Shown: positions 13,801 to 28,800 of the stretch, piece by piece
Numbering within the stretch: the stretch's first letter is position 1
Layout of the letters: each line of letters begins with the position of its first letter
Assembly (NCBI GenBank): GCA_018881555.1
Contig: JACAXG010000025.1
Span: 6,951,899-7,015,898, forward strand
DNA from: Amblyornis subalaris
Taxonomy: Eukaryota; Chordata; Aves; Passeriformes; Ptilonorhynchidae
Length of the DNA: 64,000 nt
Reading direction: 5' to 3'
Program-made: the position numbers and the translations under genes
The notes under the pieces: model-generated
Databases searched by the model: none
Told to the model about the DNA's origin: nothing
Seen by the model: only the letters and a program-made list of their open reading frames with translations

Positions 13801-16800
13801 CCCCTCAGGTCAGTTCTCCCAGGTTGACCCAGTCACCAGCTCCAGTCACAGCCCACCCCTGCTGCTGGCTTCTGGCACTATTTGCTGAATCACCTCATCA
13901 TCCTTCACAACAGGCTTTGAAGTGAATTCCCAAAAGCTTGATCTCAACGGGAACTGCTCCAAGGGCTCACTAGAACCAAGCAACAATGGTGTCTACAAGG
14001 ACATACATATCAGCAGTACCCTGGCTTTCTTATCTCACATATATTTAAGCTAAAATACATGTTGTTATGGGTGAGAATTTGTCTTCTGAATAAGGTTTCT
14101 GCAACGCAAATCTAGATGATGCATTTGTGGCCATAATAAAAACAATAAACACAGTTGCCACGAGCCACAGGTAAGGTGGTGCTTAGAGACCCAAGTCAAG
14201 AATGTCATACCAGGTAGGTGCAAAATGCTTTTTGCTTTAATAATTCTTACAACACCACATGTTTTTCTTTAATCCCAAATGCATCAACTTTCCTTTCTTA
14301 GCCAAGAAAGAAGACACTCATCATCTCGGCTGCTGCCTCATTCTGTCTAATCACAAGCTAATGAACCTAACAGGTCTTCAACTGCTATCACAAAGGGAAA
14401 GATGAATCCTGAAAGAAGTAATACTATGAATTGTCTTCTGCTCCTAACACATCATATCCACATAGGCAGTTGTTCTGCTACACATCTGCTTAGTCCCAAG
14501 CACCCAACTACAGCAATTTCGGAGTACTGATGCCTGCCATCCCTCTGCAAGCACAGCATTTAGGCAGCAGAAGTAATAAACACAGCACATTTCTGTTAGT
14601 GAGGAATCCTATATTTATTAAATCCATACCAGTATGCTAAAATTAACTTTACCAAACTGGTATGACAAAATTATTGTACACTTTGACCTGAGCACATCCA
14701 ACACCAAGACTAAGCAGGCACAATAAGCATACGCAAAGTAAATTCCAACTTCTATTTGTGAGAATAAGCAATAGCCCTGACAACATTCAAAATCTGCTCT
14801 CAAGGACTGGCCTGGTAAGTCAAAATCGTCATGCAGAAGACTGATCTGAAATCATGCAACTCAGGACTGATTTAAGTTACTTTTCTGAGGGACATTATAA
14901 TTTTCAATCCTGGAATCAGATGGCTCCTATTTAAGCTGTAACCATGATGGATGGCTGCAGGGATGCTTGAGAACAAAAGCCTTAAAGACTTGAAAACAAG
15001 AAACAAATAAAAAGGATTCAATGAGCTTGTTTACTTAAAAAAAATTTTTTTAAACCGTAATGTTGATGATATTCATGCCATCATACTAACAAGCTACAGC
15101 ATGCCCTCTCTAATAGCATATGAGCATTAACACAACTAAGAACACAGCAAACAAAGTTTTTAGAAACTTCTGCTCATGAAACTAACACACCTGGAAGTGG
15201 GAATTTTTAAGTTAGTGAAACTTCATTTAGACAGTTTTCAGCCATATGGAAGTTTCCATTACCTTTAAGCAGATTCAGAAAAGAGGCAGTGCAGATGTTA
15301 CGTTCCTACAAGCTTTGTAAAATTAAGCATCAATAGGAGACAACGTAATAGCTATGACACTGAGAGTGAACGAGCACCAGCTCAAACAGTCGAAAGAATT
15401 CACGAAAGCATCAAAAGCTGAAATAACTCCATTAAAAGCCAGGATTTACTAGTTTTGCCAGTTACTTTACTACAGTTCATAGAGACACCTTAACAAGAAT
15501 AACCCATGTGCTAGGAGCTGCACAGACACAGCCTTTACCCCATACTGATTTTAAAAAATGAAATAACTGAGACAGACGCAGACATGTACATAAGGCACAA
15601 TAAAAAGGGAGAAGAGAAAGAGATAAGGATCTGCTTTCCTCAAAGTCGTCTTTGGAAATACAATATTCCCACAGTGCTTTTTCCAGCCAGCCACACAGCC
15701 TTTCCCCAGACCTCAAGAGCATCAGGAAATTCACAATGCATGCCTTGGAAAAACACGCCCACCCCGAAACCCCATGCGTTTACATAAAATTTCAATTTAA
15801 AGAGCAAAACCAACTTTTCCCTGCCCTGCACTTACCCCTGTGGTCACACAGAGGTTCCTCATTATGCCTTGCAGGACACCCACTCACCCATTCACTGCCA
15901 GGCTGTCCATACATCTCCAAATGCAGCCTTCACAAACACCCCAGCTATTTCAGAGCCTGTAACACACTCCACGACGAGATGTCATTTTTGTGTTTCACTG
16001 CCGTGGCTCTCCCTGCTGACTCTACTTGGGGGTGCTGTCCCAGTTTTGTTCTGGACCCTCAAAAACACCCTTTAAATTGTATGGCCAATATTACTCTTTT
16101 CTCACAGTGCTCTTGTTAGCACAATTTTCACAGATAAAAGACACAAAGCGGGTCCCTGAGCCCTAGAGATACCAAACAATGAGAAGGGCTGTTTATGCAG
16201 GATGGATCAGGGGATCTTTCAGAGTTGGAAAACACCTTTCTACGGAACTACAGGAATTAGCCTTGTTGCAGCATCTGTCATACCTGAACTGCAGATAAAG
16301 CACACGGTTTTCCATTTTAATCTGAATCCTACGTGCTGCACAGTGCCAATGTTAAGGTTCTGCCTCAGTCTTACTGAACTTTAATTATTTAGGCAAATAT
16401 TTATACAAAAGAATTCTTCTGCCTTCATTCACAAGACAGAAAAATTTCATTCTGCAGAGACACAGGAACTCCCTCAGGCACCACCTCCATATGCACACGC
16501 AGCAGGGATGTGTCAGGTTAAAGAGCAAGCAACGAACCTGTCCCCTCCTTGCCTTCACCTCCGTCTCTGCATTTGCTGGAAAACTTACGGCAACAGCCCA
16601 CACTCTCTGTGTTTGCAGGGAGAAAGCATCAGGAATCAGGCAGCAGGCAAAGTGGGCTTCAGCATCACCCACCCGGCTGGTCACCCATGCGACACCCAGC
16701 ACCCCAGGCAACAGCCTCCTTTGATGGCTCTGTGGTCAGCTTTGCACAGTATTTGCTCTAAAAATTATATAAATGTGATTAAAAAGCACAGCCATTCAAC

Positions 16801-19800
16801 AGGAGCAAGAAGTATTTGTTGCTATTTTAACGTGAGTAAACTGAAACAGAGCTGAGGGACATTCTCAAGGGCGTGAAGACTTCACGTGACTGCAAGTGTC
16901 TGGATTAAGCTCCACTCCTGAACATGTTTTTAGTACAGATCACTTTCTCTCCCTCCTACTAAAGATGCAAGTAGTGCCACAAATGTTTTCTTATTTTCCC
17001 GATATTATCTTCAAAACTGCTCTCTGCATGTTCAAAAATGGACATTTGCAAATGGCTTGGGAAAAGTAGAAATCACATCACAACATATTATTAGAAAAAC
17101 ACATTTTAATTTAGTTGTTCTTGACAGGTTGCTTGAACCTTTGCCACACCTCAAATTGAGTTCTCTGTACTTCCCAGGGTTGGTGCCCAGCACTGCTACA
17201 GGAAAACAGCAACCAAAGACTAAATCGAGCTCCCAGGGAGACACCTGCTGGCGACAGCCTGGGGCTTATTTGCCAAAACCCGAAGGAACAAGCAGATACC
17301 TGGGAAATTGATAGGTGAAATTCTGTCTTACCTGGGCTGCCTATACCCTATATAAAGTTAATTATGAGGCATACCGACAATTTGAAGCCTTCAAACGGAC
17401 AGATGTTTTTCAACAGGAAAGGGCAGGAGCGCCGTATGCAGACAGGGCAGGTGACTCCAGCCCCACAGACCAGGTCCAGATTTCCAGCTATTTGCACCAT
17501 CTGCTGCCATGACATCACAGGATGAGGCGCTTCTCCAGCCTGCACTCCCCAACTGGCATTCCCTGCACAGATCCTTCTGCCTCCTCGGGCAATTATGGCC
17601 AGTGCAGCTCACCTCGAGGCTGGCTGCCCCAACACCCATCATTGTCAACACAAGGAAATTACAGTTTCTATTGTTATCGCTTATCGCTTCTTGAAGGGAT
17701 GCTCATTCTCTACATACGCNGCACACCGAGGTGTAAAGCACTGAAAATGAGCACAAGCACGCAGAGTTGTGCTAGGAAGAAAAGAGCATTCTGACATTTT
17801 TAGGACAAAGCGTTGTTTCAAAAAAAGGGCAAAAGCATCTGATTGCCTCCAGTTAGCCAGAGCACATTTGAGGGGGCAGAAATGCTTCCGATTCCCCTTC
17901 CAGACATCACAGAACATCCTGCAAAGCCTGCTACTGCACACAATTCCTGCAGCAGAAAGCTTTCTAGAAATATCTACCAGGAGATAAAAATGCCAAGCTG
18001 CAGCCTTGTTTCCTTTCGGGTTAGGTGTCAGAGGACAGCTGGGTCGGTGGAGTTAAGCCAGTAAGATGTGCTGGAGGGACCTGGGGAAGCAGCAGAACCA
18101 GCCCTTTCCAGTACCTTGATTTAGGTCTATTTACAGTCAGTTACAGGGACATGTTGCCTAGCACCTCACAGGGAGCATGAGGTGGGGGGGCATCCTAAAC
18201 TTTCCAAGCAGCCACCTCAGAGCCAAGAGACAAAACATGTGCAGTTATCCGTGTACAATGAAGGAAGAAACAAGGCTGTCAGACTGCATCTCCTGCACAA
18301 CCACAGAAGACAGGAGCCAGGGCTCCTGTCCCTAGGCATCATCTGTCTGGTTAAAGGCTCATGCAAGAACACAGGTACTACATTTGCAAAAACTGTACAG
18401 TGTTACACACATCACACAGCAATGACTCCCACCCAGAATGCCTCGCCTGATGCATAATTAATATACCTTAATTAGATGACCCTTTAAAGTACTGTCAAAT
18501 GCTCAGTGGGCAATAACCATGAGATAAGAATGTCTAAGACTGCAGGTGGCTGAGACAAAAGAAAAACCATAGAATTAAAACTAGGGAGCAACAACTCCCC
18601 AGCCTACATGCTGCTTGAGAAAAACTATCAACTAGTAAAACAGGCAGGACCAGCACGATGACCAGGAATTTCCACCATAAATAAATGCTTCATTTTTATA
18701 AAGATGCATATGACTAGACTGTTAAGACACATATACAGGCAAAGTGTATGGACAAGTTTTGTTTAGTTAAGAACAACTCAAAGTTGAATTTTATGATCAT
18801 GGCTATGCTCTGTAGCCAGAAATGGTTACCACATAGTGGTCTGAGACGCTCCTGAGCTCCTGTCACAACGGCTACTAGGTTAAAGAGTTGGTTGTACATT
18901 CTCCAGAGCATCCACTGCAGTTGTTAACAAAGGAAAGGGATGAGGAACCTGGCTTGATGCTGACACTTCTCTGGAGTATTCAGCAGCACCGACTGGCTGC
19001 ACCAGCACTCTGCTGATGCACTAAAAAGCACAAGTTTCTGCCTACTCCTAATAAAGTAGGACTTAGAAAGATTCTTGTCTCNCCACCACTTCAATTCCAC
19101 CCCATGAGAGCAAGCAGTCTTTGATAAGCTACATGCACACAGGATNTTACAGACCATGCTGCAGCACCAGTACACCAGTGCCAACGTTTGCAGCCTGTGC
19201 CAGCTTTTGCAATGTCTACATGAGCACATTCAACTACAACCAGAGCTTAGCCCAGCAACCTGTTAGAGCTGGTGAGAAATACCTATTCCCTACCCACATC
19301 ACATTCATTTTGGTAGATACTGGCAGAGGGAAGCAATGGTTTGCCAACAATCAAGCCCAGGTGGTTTTTATCCCCAGTGTCCCAAAAGCGAATAAACANA
19401 GTAAATGAATAGCTAGTGTCTCCCTTTTCTCAGGATCATTACAGAAAAACCTTATTGTATTTACTATGATCACTCAAGATCAGTGACGTCAATGTTAGCA
19501 CTGAAAATGAATTTTTTTAAGAAGCAAAAGCAGAAACTAGTAGATAATGTAAGACATGTTTTACTTTTAGTGAAAAAATGCTTCTTCAGTCATTTTTAGA
19601 ATGGATGTTCAATAGCAATAACTTATAATACTATTCTGCACAGATTTGTGTATGATCTAGATAGGATTAGTTCCACTTTTTTGACAAAGCGGAAACAAAG
19701 GCAAAATACNCATGAGGAAGCTGACTCCAAGTCATGCAGAAAAGTCAGAATTAAAGCACATGCCAGAAGATGTATCAGAGTATAGGATTTCCTTTATTTA

Positions 19801-22800
19801 ATCACCATCACATTAAGATAAATTCTGCTTCCAGCTCTATACTTTGGGATGGNGGTGAATCCAAGAGTATGCAGAATTTTACGCAATGATTTTTGTTTTT
19901 AAGTTGCTAATATCTCAGATTTTCTTCTATGTGGTTGCAAATGAGCAGGAAGAGGTTTTAGTACTTTAAGTAGTGGCCTATTTGACAGATAGTTCAGTAC
20001 AGCATATGGTTTCCACAAGGTTGGCTAATGGAACCTTAAAAGAATCAGACTGATATTTAATATGGCCTCAAATATAAGCATAGTCTGAATGCCTGGTTTA
20101 CAAGTGGAAAGCTCCAATTCCTGAGACACATCCGTTTCTTGGGCCTTCTTCACCCATCCTGTATAGCCTCAATTTAAGAAAACCATTGGTTCAAGGAAAA
20201 AAGTCATGGGAAGAAAGCTCCAAAGCAAAAAATGTGTCACAGCTTATAAAGTATTAACACACAGCAGGGCTTCTGTTTTCCCAAAGCTTGTTTCCTCCAC
20301 TCCCCAACACCTTTAAAACAAAAGATAGATCTAAGCTCCTTCATTCACATTCCTCCCCCATAAACAATCATCATGAGGTACAGCAAATAAAGAAGTCCTG
20401 TTTAGAGGGAGAAAAGGAAACACAAAGGCAGAGTCAAGACATTGCTGAAACTTTCATTCCTTTTGTCATTAATTACTTCAGTCTACTAAATTTGATATTC
20501 ATATTTCAGAGGTAACATGAAACCCTGAGCCAGCAGGCGAACTCTAGTGTGCTATAAAGAAGAAAGCATCTTTCCCAAAGAGTTTACAATATAAATAATG
20601 CAGTCATAGCATAGGTAAAAATAATTACTATTATCCAGACTTTATACTAATAATAAGCACAAATATCCTCCTCCTTTTCTTTTAAAAGAAAAAGGGCAGG
20701 TAAAGAAATGCAAGTAGTTGTGTCCTCATCAGTCTAACATAATCCTGCCCAACCCATTTTTATTTGGCCTCTATCAGTGCTGCTGTTCACTTTCTCCCCA
20801 TGGCTCAGCATCCTTTTTCAACTATGCCTGCACCTAGATGAAACTTAAGCCTGTCGTCCAGCCATCCAAAATCATCTGCCATGACTGAAAGTTGGACTCA
20901 GTAATTGACTCTGGTATCACAGATGGTCATTTGGCTTCTTTGGTAACCATCCTGTTTCCTTCCCATATACTGTATGCACAGTAGAAGACTTCCACAGCTG
21001 TTATATCCATGAAAGAACGACGAAAGAAATCAGTTTCCCCACATAAAGCTACTTACTGCATCAAATAAAAATGTAAAGATCAAACGGGAAATTCAAATTG
21101 AAAAAATGTGGTGTGGCAGACCAGTAAAATCTTGATTCGTCTGACCTGAACTCCACCAGTTTCTCTGCTGTATCTCATATACTACTTGACTCTAATTTTG
21201 AGACCACCTTATCCACAAGAAGAGCTAAACAAAGAGACTATGGGCAGAGCAGTTTTGACCTTAATTTTTTGGTTTAAATCAAGTTCATAACTTGGTAAGA
21301 GGTGGTGAAAGCTGTGAATACACATTCACAAGCAAGCAGATCTCTTCTGGTTCAAGGGCAAAGTCTGTCAAGTGAAAAGGAAGGACGAATTTGCCTCAGG
21401 ACTCAGACGCATGATGAAATTATTGCTGCTTAAGAAGTTATAAGACACCAGCTGAGACAAAGTAGCAGCCCTTGAGATGCTCTTAAGCTACAGCAAGTGT
21501 ACGGTAATATAATTTAACTTAGCCCTAAAGAAAGTCAAGCCAAGCAGAATCATTCAGATTTACCACAAAAAATACAAACATTAATCACAACCCAGCTAAA
21601 CGTCTTACTCCGGATCTACTCATTGAAGACTTCACAAAACAAATCTGAGCTAAATGGAATTAGAGACATCAAAAAACAAAGAGATTCCCATGCAAAAGCT
21701 GGGAACGCTGATTGCAGAAAGAGCCTGGCATAGCCATTGTCACCATTACTGGGGAAAAGAAGTCAAAATCACTCCTCTTTCCTTAGCAGTGACACCTTCT
21801 CACAGATGATTCTGCCAGCTTAGAGAAGCTTGAAGCAAGGTGGTGAGCACTGCTAGTGTAAGTTCTTCCTCATTTAGAAAAGTTACTGAAAACATTAAGC
21901 AAGGTAACAGCAATAGCAAATGTTTGTATTCATGAAAACTAAACACCCCAGATCTGAACAGCCGTAAGGAATCTCAAATCCATGCAGATGCAAAGAAAGC
22001 CTCCATGCCAGTCTCACAGGATACCTAAACCCAACCGATTTCCATCTATACAGATTTCTGGTACACTTGCTGCCTCCATGCAAGACTTTAAGAAGTCAAC
22101 AACTCTTTATTCAAAAAATAAAAAGAAAACAACACTTCATTAATACAAGGAGCCATTTTCTTAGCAGCTTGAGATCTCTCTTGTCCCTAAGGCAAGTCTG
22201 GCTGGCACAGCAATTGTCACACATCTGTGACCCTGAAAGATCACTGCAATGATAATTCAAAGGGACAAATTAGATAGCAGTTTCTTCCCCTTTGCACTGA
22301 TTTGTCTACCCTGTAGAGAGCTACTTCCCTTCATATGTGATATCTACACTTTATTCTTGAATTGCAAGCTGTGAAGTGTAGCCCTTGTAAAGGCTCAGCT
22401 CCCAGAAGCAAGCTGTCCCCTTTTCAGCAGGCTGCTTATGATATAAACACAGAAGTCACAAGGAGAACCACAGACTCCATTACACCACTGTATTTCTGCT
22501 TTGTTAAATTGCAAAGACAAGCATAAATATACATGTTAAGATGAACACTTCCTACTCTTATTTCGGTTCTACAATATGCAATTCACTCCAAAGCTTAAAT
22601 TCATTAACCTTGAAACCTATGAGGATTTTTACTACTTGCCTGAAACGCAGATTAAACAACAGAGACAAAATACAGGTAACCAGAGCTTAGCATGATACTT
22701 GATGTACATTGCCTGAGTTAAAGTTCTGGGAGATGGCAACAGGCTCTGGAAAGTACCAAGAAGAGGTAGAGATTAAGTTTCTACAAGACAGAGGGAAGGT

Positions 22801-25800
22801 GGGATAGGGAGTAGAGGGAAGGCGGGATAGGGAGTAGAGAAGGGAAGGCAGAAACCACTGCAAAACATACATAACAGGAGCTCACACAGTGTGCTTTGTG
22901 AGCCATCCCAGGAACTGGAGCATATGCATCTTCTTACCTGTCAGATCAACTCGTATCATGCTCAAAAAGCAAGAGTCAGGCATCCATTTCAGTCTAGCAA
23001 TTCAATTAAATACTTCCTAGTGACTGAAGTCATGATTCCGTATTCTCCATTACTATAAAATCGCTCCACACNGTTGGATGTTAAAAACAAACAGTTAAAA
23101 ACTGAAACAGTATCATANCCAAAAGATAATTTAAATGTCTAATATTCCCACTAACAACGGCTTCTTAGGTGGCATTTTCTAAGTTGCTAGACAAAAGTTC
23201 AAAGCCTAGCATAACNATCTAGGGTGAATCAAGGATGACCAATTTAGACCTTCCTCCTGTTCAGGCATGTTATTGCATGTACTGTAGCGCAGGAAGACTT
23301 TCTGGACAGGCCTCCAAAACTTGGGGTCCACCACCTCCCTCGGACTTACAAGANAGAAACCTTTGTATTCAGGGGTGTGGGAGAAGACACAAGAGAAGTC
23401 AAAATAAAATTGATTCATATTATTGTAATATCCTACCAGACAGAAGAGAGCACATNGGCAACCAACTCCAAAAACAAGCAGCACAACACTTGAGCATAAA
23501 GCTCAATCAGGAGTAACAACAGAAACTAATAGATTGCTTTAATCCTAAACAGGCTTCTTTCCAGGTTATTCAACAAAATAAAATAGACAGGGATGAAGTA
23601 TGAGACACTGCTATCTTGGAAACTCCACAACAGGTTCCCAGGTTGAGATAATGGTCTTCAACTACTTACTGGGTGTCTTTCGGTGCAGTAGCACTGATGA
23701 AATCTCTCCCTGAACCCAGGTTTACCATAAGTGATGACTGGGAAGAAGAGATTTGTTCTCTAAGTTTGCTATGAAGACAATCATCCCAAGGTAAATATCT
23801 GCAGCCATCAGGTCACAGAGATGGCAAGAGCTGAGGGAAGGAAAGCTCTTTGAAGCACCTTTAAAATCAGAGTATGCCACTTCCTCACATTTTTATGATT
23901 TCTTATATCCCAATTTTATTAAGTCTTTATTTTTAGATCATTTTGTTGTCATCTTCCACTCACTTCGCATTTTTGCACAGAAGAAAAGGCATGACTCAGA
24001 GAAGAGGAGGTGCAGAAGAGCACCATTTCTGTTTCACGAGAAGCAAAATGGATGATTTTCCTTCATAAGGGTGAGCTCATACCACGAACCCCCTCCTGNA
24101 CGTGCTCACTCAAATACATGATGGTCTGCAATACATCTGGGTACTGCATGACAAAAAAAAAGTCTAAGTTCAAGGTTATTAAAGGCACTTTGTATCTCAT
24201 GGGCTGNAAGGTGTCCAGAGACACCTAGAATTTACATTCCAGGGCAGGAACAAAAGAAAATAACACGTCAAAGAATTAAAATATTTTATTTTAAACACAT
24301 TTCATTTCAGACACAAGAAATGGGTAGAATTAAAAAAATGGGACTAAGTTTTTCAAAATGAAACGTGTGTTACAGAGTAAAATCTAACAAGGAAAATAAT
24401 GGTTCTTCTACATCATTCATTTCACAATAGCCTCTCACATGTGCAAAGCTATACACTTGTATTATTTACAAGTATCATGTATTTGGTGGTTTGTATTTAT
24501 TATTTGTGCCACTCAGTGTAGCNACATCATGATTCCAGGTGACATCAAGACCTTCCTTTGACTAGCTGAAAGAGACACCAAAACCAATCTTCAAATTATG
24601 ACAACTAGTTACAGACTTTATCTGAGAGCTTCATTTCTGAACCTGCACCTTTGGGGCTTTCACAGTGACTCACTGACATGCAGATACATCTGTTCCAAAA
24701 CACGCTTCAACCAGTTGTAAAAATTCTTTGGGTGCTGAGACTCACTATTTCTATTTATTCATTCACCAAGGCTCTTGGCAAGCAAGTAAACTTTTTAAAA
24801 ATTACAATACTGCTTCAGATCAACAGTCAGATTCCAGACTCTTATGCCTTTGCTTTACATTTTCACAAACCAGAAGCAGGAGTGACCATGTGTTATGCTC
24901 CGTGTAACTCAGTGTTAATGCCCACTTTGACAGGCAGGATTACCATCTGTGTTGACACACTGAAAAATGCTCACAAACTCCATGACTCNAACACTATCAG
25001 GTATGGAAGTGGTAATAGCACAGACAACAGTGGAGCTGTGAAAGCAAAGGCAGATATGAGCACCAAATTAGCAAGTTTTTATTATTAGCAGGTGTTTCCA
25101 GGCATTGCTTAGACTATCTGAAGAATCAGTATGAAGAACTAACATTATAAAGAACTTGTATGAACAGTTGACTATAAAACTGTGAACTAAAGGAAAACAG
25201 AAAAGCGTATCAGTAGTAGCACATCAGAAAACATCAAGCAGATTGGGTTGCAAAAGAAAAAGCCACATAAATCTTTCTCCACCCAATTTTTTTAAAGTAA
25301 TTTTTAGCAGGCAATATAGTCTGCTGGTGCCTTGTTGTTTAACACACATAACAGGGAATGCTCACAGGGCACTGCCATCTGTCAGCAGCTGTTACTGAAA
25401 ACAGAACACGGGGGGCAAGTGAGCAGTTAGCAGCACCCTGCCTCCAGATGCAAACAAAATTCAGAAGAAATAGGAATAAAGTGTGGGGGACAATAATGTC
25501 TTATCAAATCCCTAAAACTAAATTCTATGCTCAAGTGTACATAAACCTCCAGCATTTCTGGAAAAGGCAAGTACCAGTTACAGCTTGACCATTTCATTCC
25601 TTTCATAAGAAGGAGTGCTGAAGTCCCGTTTACTTGCAGGTACCAGAGAAGTAAGAAACTTCTGCCTAGAGATGATTATTCTTCATATGTGGCCAACTGC
25701 TTTACCAGGTATTAGTTTATTCAGAGAGAAAAGGTTTGGGGCCTCTCAAAACATGAGAGCAGGATCAGCCTGGTTCATCTGAAGCTCACACATCAACCGC

Positions 25801-28800
25801 TTGTGTCATTTGAGCCACCTGGATCACTCGCCTCCATTACAGATCACATACCTTAATTTCAAGTAGCAAGAATTATTATTTTGTCCAGACTGGAACTGAA
25901 TGGCTCTGTTATAAAATAGTTATTTACTATNTGCACTGCTGTGGCAGCCTGCAGCAAATCAGTGACCAGCAGCATCCTGGTTCACTGGATATTGTGCATA
26001 TCCCATCAGCTCCCTAAACGTTGTCAAACACTGAATCCATGCTTAGGAGCCACAAGCCAGCCAGGGAAGCAAGCTCTGAACCATTAGTCTGCATATTAAC
26101 CAGCACCCAGGGGGCTTTCAGTCCACCTAAACTAAGTCAGTTGAGCTAGAAAGATGAAATTACACTCAAGCTGCCCCTCTGGTGAGGGTCTCTTCTCGGC
26201 ATGATTTAGTCTGAAGGGTCTGTGAAGGGATGAGAACAACTTTGCCTCCTGGTACTATGAAGAGAGGAACCTCTAAGTCTCCAAGAGGAATTAAGGCATG
26301 TCCTCCATGAACTTCTGCATTGATGTCCCATTCATGTCCCACTCACGTTTAGGCTCCACAGATAAAGAGCACAGATTCTTAACAATAAATGACTGAAAGG
26401 TCAACAAACATCTTGCTAGAATGAAAAAACCCATAAATGAATCGCATCACAAACTAAGAAAGTGGCAAAACTTGGGAATTCCAACTTTCTAAATGAAAAT
26501 TTCAAACTCAAAGCAACGACAACAAAGCAGCCTTAGGCCTGTCCAAGTCTTACTCCTGCAAACACACCACCATGCTGGCAAATCATCTGGTTCTCTTTAG
26601 CAACCATCTGTGCTTGCCTTCACTTTAAGAAGAATTAGCAAACAGAGGAACTGGCACATGTGAAGCACAGCACATAACAGGCAACCATAGATTCACTCTT
26701 AGTTTTGCTCAGAGACTGAAAGCAAGTAAGATCAGGTTTTTTAACTGGGAAACATGAATTTCAATGCCACCTTTACATATTGACATCCATAAGAAGTCAA
26801 TGTTCCAATTAGCATATATTTGAACTGTTTGTCTTGCCTCTTTTCCCATGCAAAGCTTCAAGGGTCCCTACTACACACTCCCTCCACTTTACAACCTGGA
26901 GACTGAATTGATGAACTCTTCACTGAAAAGCAGAACTGAGAAGATGGGCTGGAGGACTTCCAGTCCCTCTTTTTTTATAGTAATTTTATGTTTAATTTTT
27001 AAATACTGGAAACAGGGTCCTTCTAATTCATCTGGAAACCCCCTCCCACTGATACAAAAAACCACTGATAATTCCTCCCTGGAATATGGGTGGGTTTGTT
27101 GAGGTGGCCGTTGGTTCTTAGTCATCTAGATTAAACTTAAACCAGGCTTACTTAGCTTCCTTTTCAAATATTATAAAGGAAGAAGGTAAAAAACTTTATT
27201 AGACGAAGAAAATGCATTCAAACGTCCTGAGTTACATGGAATATTTAGGTGGTCTACATAGGGAAGAGGAGCACAGAGCTCTGTCTGCAAAATAAAGCTC
27301 ACCATTACAAGTAAAGGTTCAGAAGACTTCTAAAAATACTATTTTGAAGAGCAGCACAAAGATTAAATGGAANAAAATACAGCTCACCTACTAATTTGTA
27401 GCAAACTCCTCTTCAGACAGACAATTAGAATATATCCACATTTAAATATCAAGTCCTTAATATTAAAATCCAAGAGCAATCTGCATCCTAATGCTTCACT
27501 GAAAATCCCCATGTGCAATTTGACGGTCACANTGATGACAGACCAATAAAACCAGAGTGAAGCATTATCACCATTCTAGTATAACACCAGATCAGCAGAG
27601 GATGTGCATTAAATGATACACGCTGCCATTTACAGAAGTGCCTCTGTTGTGGCTTGCAGCCTTTTTCATGCTGACATCAGGTTGTGTTGTTAGCTGAGGT
27701 CACATTCTCTTCTGCCTTTAGCCCTGTTACCACTCTTGATAAACCAAAGTGCTCGGTAACAGACAAACAATCTTGAATGACACCGGCAGACTTTGCCTTC
27801 AGCTTACTGACACACACAGCTAGGAAGTACTGAGTAAAAGAAACACTGAATGGATGTGGAGATCTTCCATGAACACTGCCTCCTATAGGAGGAAAAATGA
27901 AATAGTAGCATAACTTAGGTTGAAAGGGAACTCTGAAGGTCAAGNGACCCAAAAGAAGGGCTAACAGAGTTGCACTGCTCGAGGCCTCATCCAGCCTCAT
28001 TTTAAAAATCTCCATGAATGGAGATCCTCTAGGCAACCTGTTCCAGTGCTTCACTCACTATCTTCAAAGTGAAAAGAAACATCAACTCATGGGAAAAAAA
28101 CCCCAAGCATAGGACTGTCTGCTCAGTCCCCGTAGTATGTGAGCTACCAGAACTTGCATAAAACCAACTGAAAATCTCTTGATGAAAAAGGTCTTATTTC
28201 TAATTCAGAGGTTTTCTGGAATTAGTGGTCTATGCATNATAGGTACAGAAAAGTCAAGACTCTAGCTCAAAATTTGTAAGATGAGCTGCTCATTAGCCTT
28301 TTACTGGCGTTTGTCCCGCATGTAGTTCCACAGAAGCCCCTTCGCGTGGGGAGAGAGCAGAGATCCCCTGCTTTCAGACACAGCTGGCCAAGGATGCACA
28401 GCACCATCAAACACAGCTCAGGTATATTCTCACCTCTAACTGGAACCATATGCTGTTTTCAGGGCATGTAAAACATGCTGTCTCAGATGGCTCCATGATC
28501 CAGCCTTCCTGAGAAGCTGGTGGACAGGACCAAACCACACGTGCTCACACTGGAGGCCCTGAAGGGAACATCCCGCTGCATCTAATAGAGTGCCCAGCCT
28601 GGTTTATACAAAAGCCACAGTACCTGGCACAGTCCACCTCTGTCACAAAGCTCCCAGGGCCCCAGTATCCTACCACATCTCCCACACTCTCAGGCAGGGG
28701 GAACAGAGCTCCCTACACCATGCTGCTACAAACAAGAAATAGTTAGGACAAAAATAGGGACAAGACTGCTTTAGAGTCCAGGATAATAAACAGGCTTCAG

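Noticed and set aside
15036..15052. A-run followed by T-run resembling a hairpin or terminator
   Set aside because: A simple (A)n(T)n tract in an AT-rich intron of a eukaryotic gene; no terminator role is implied.
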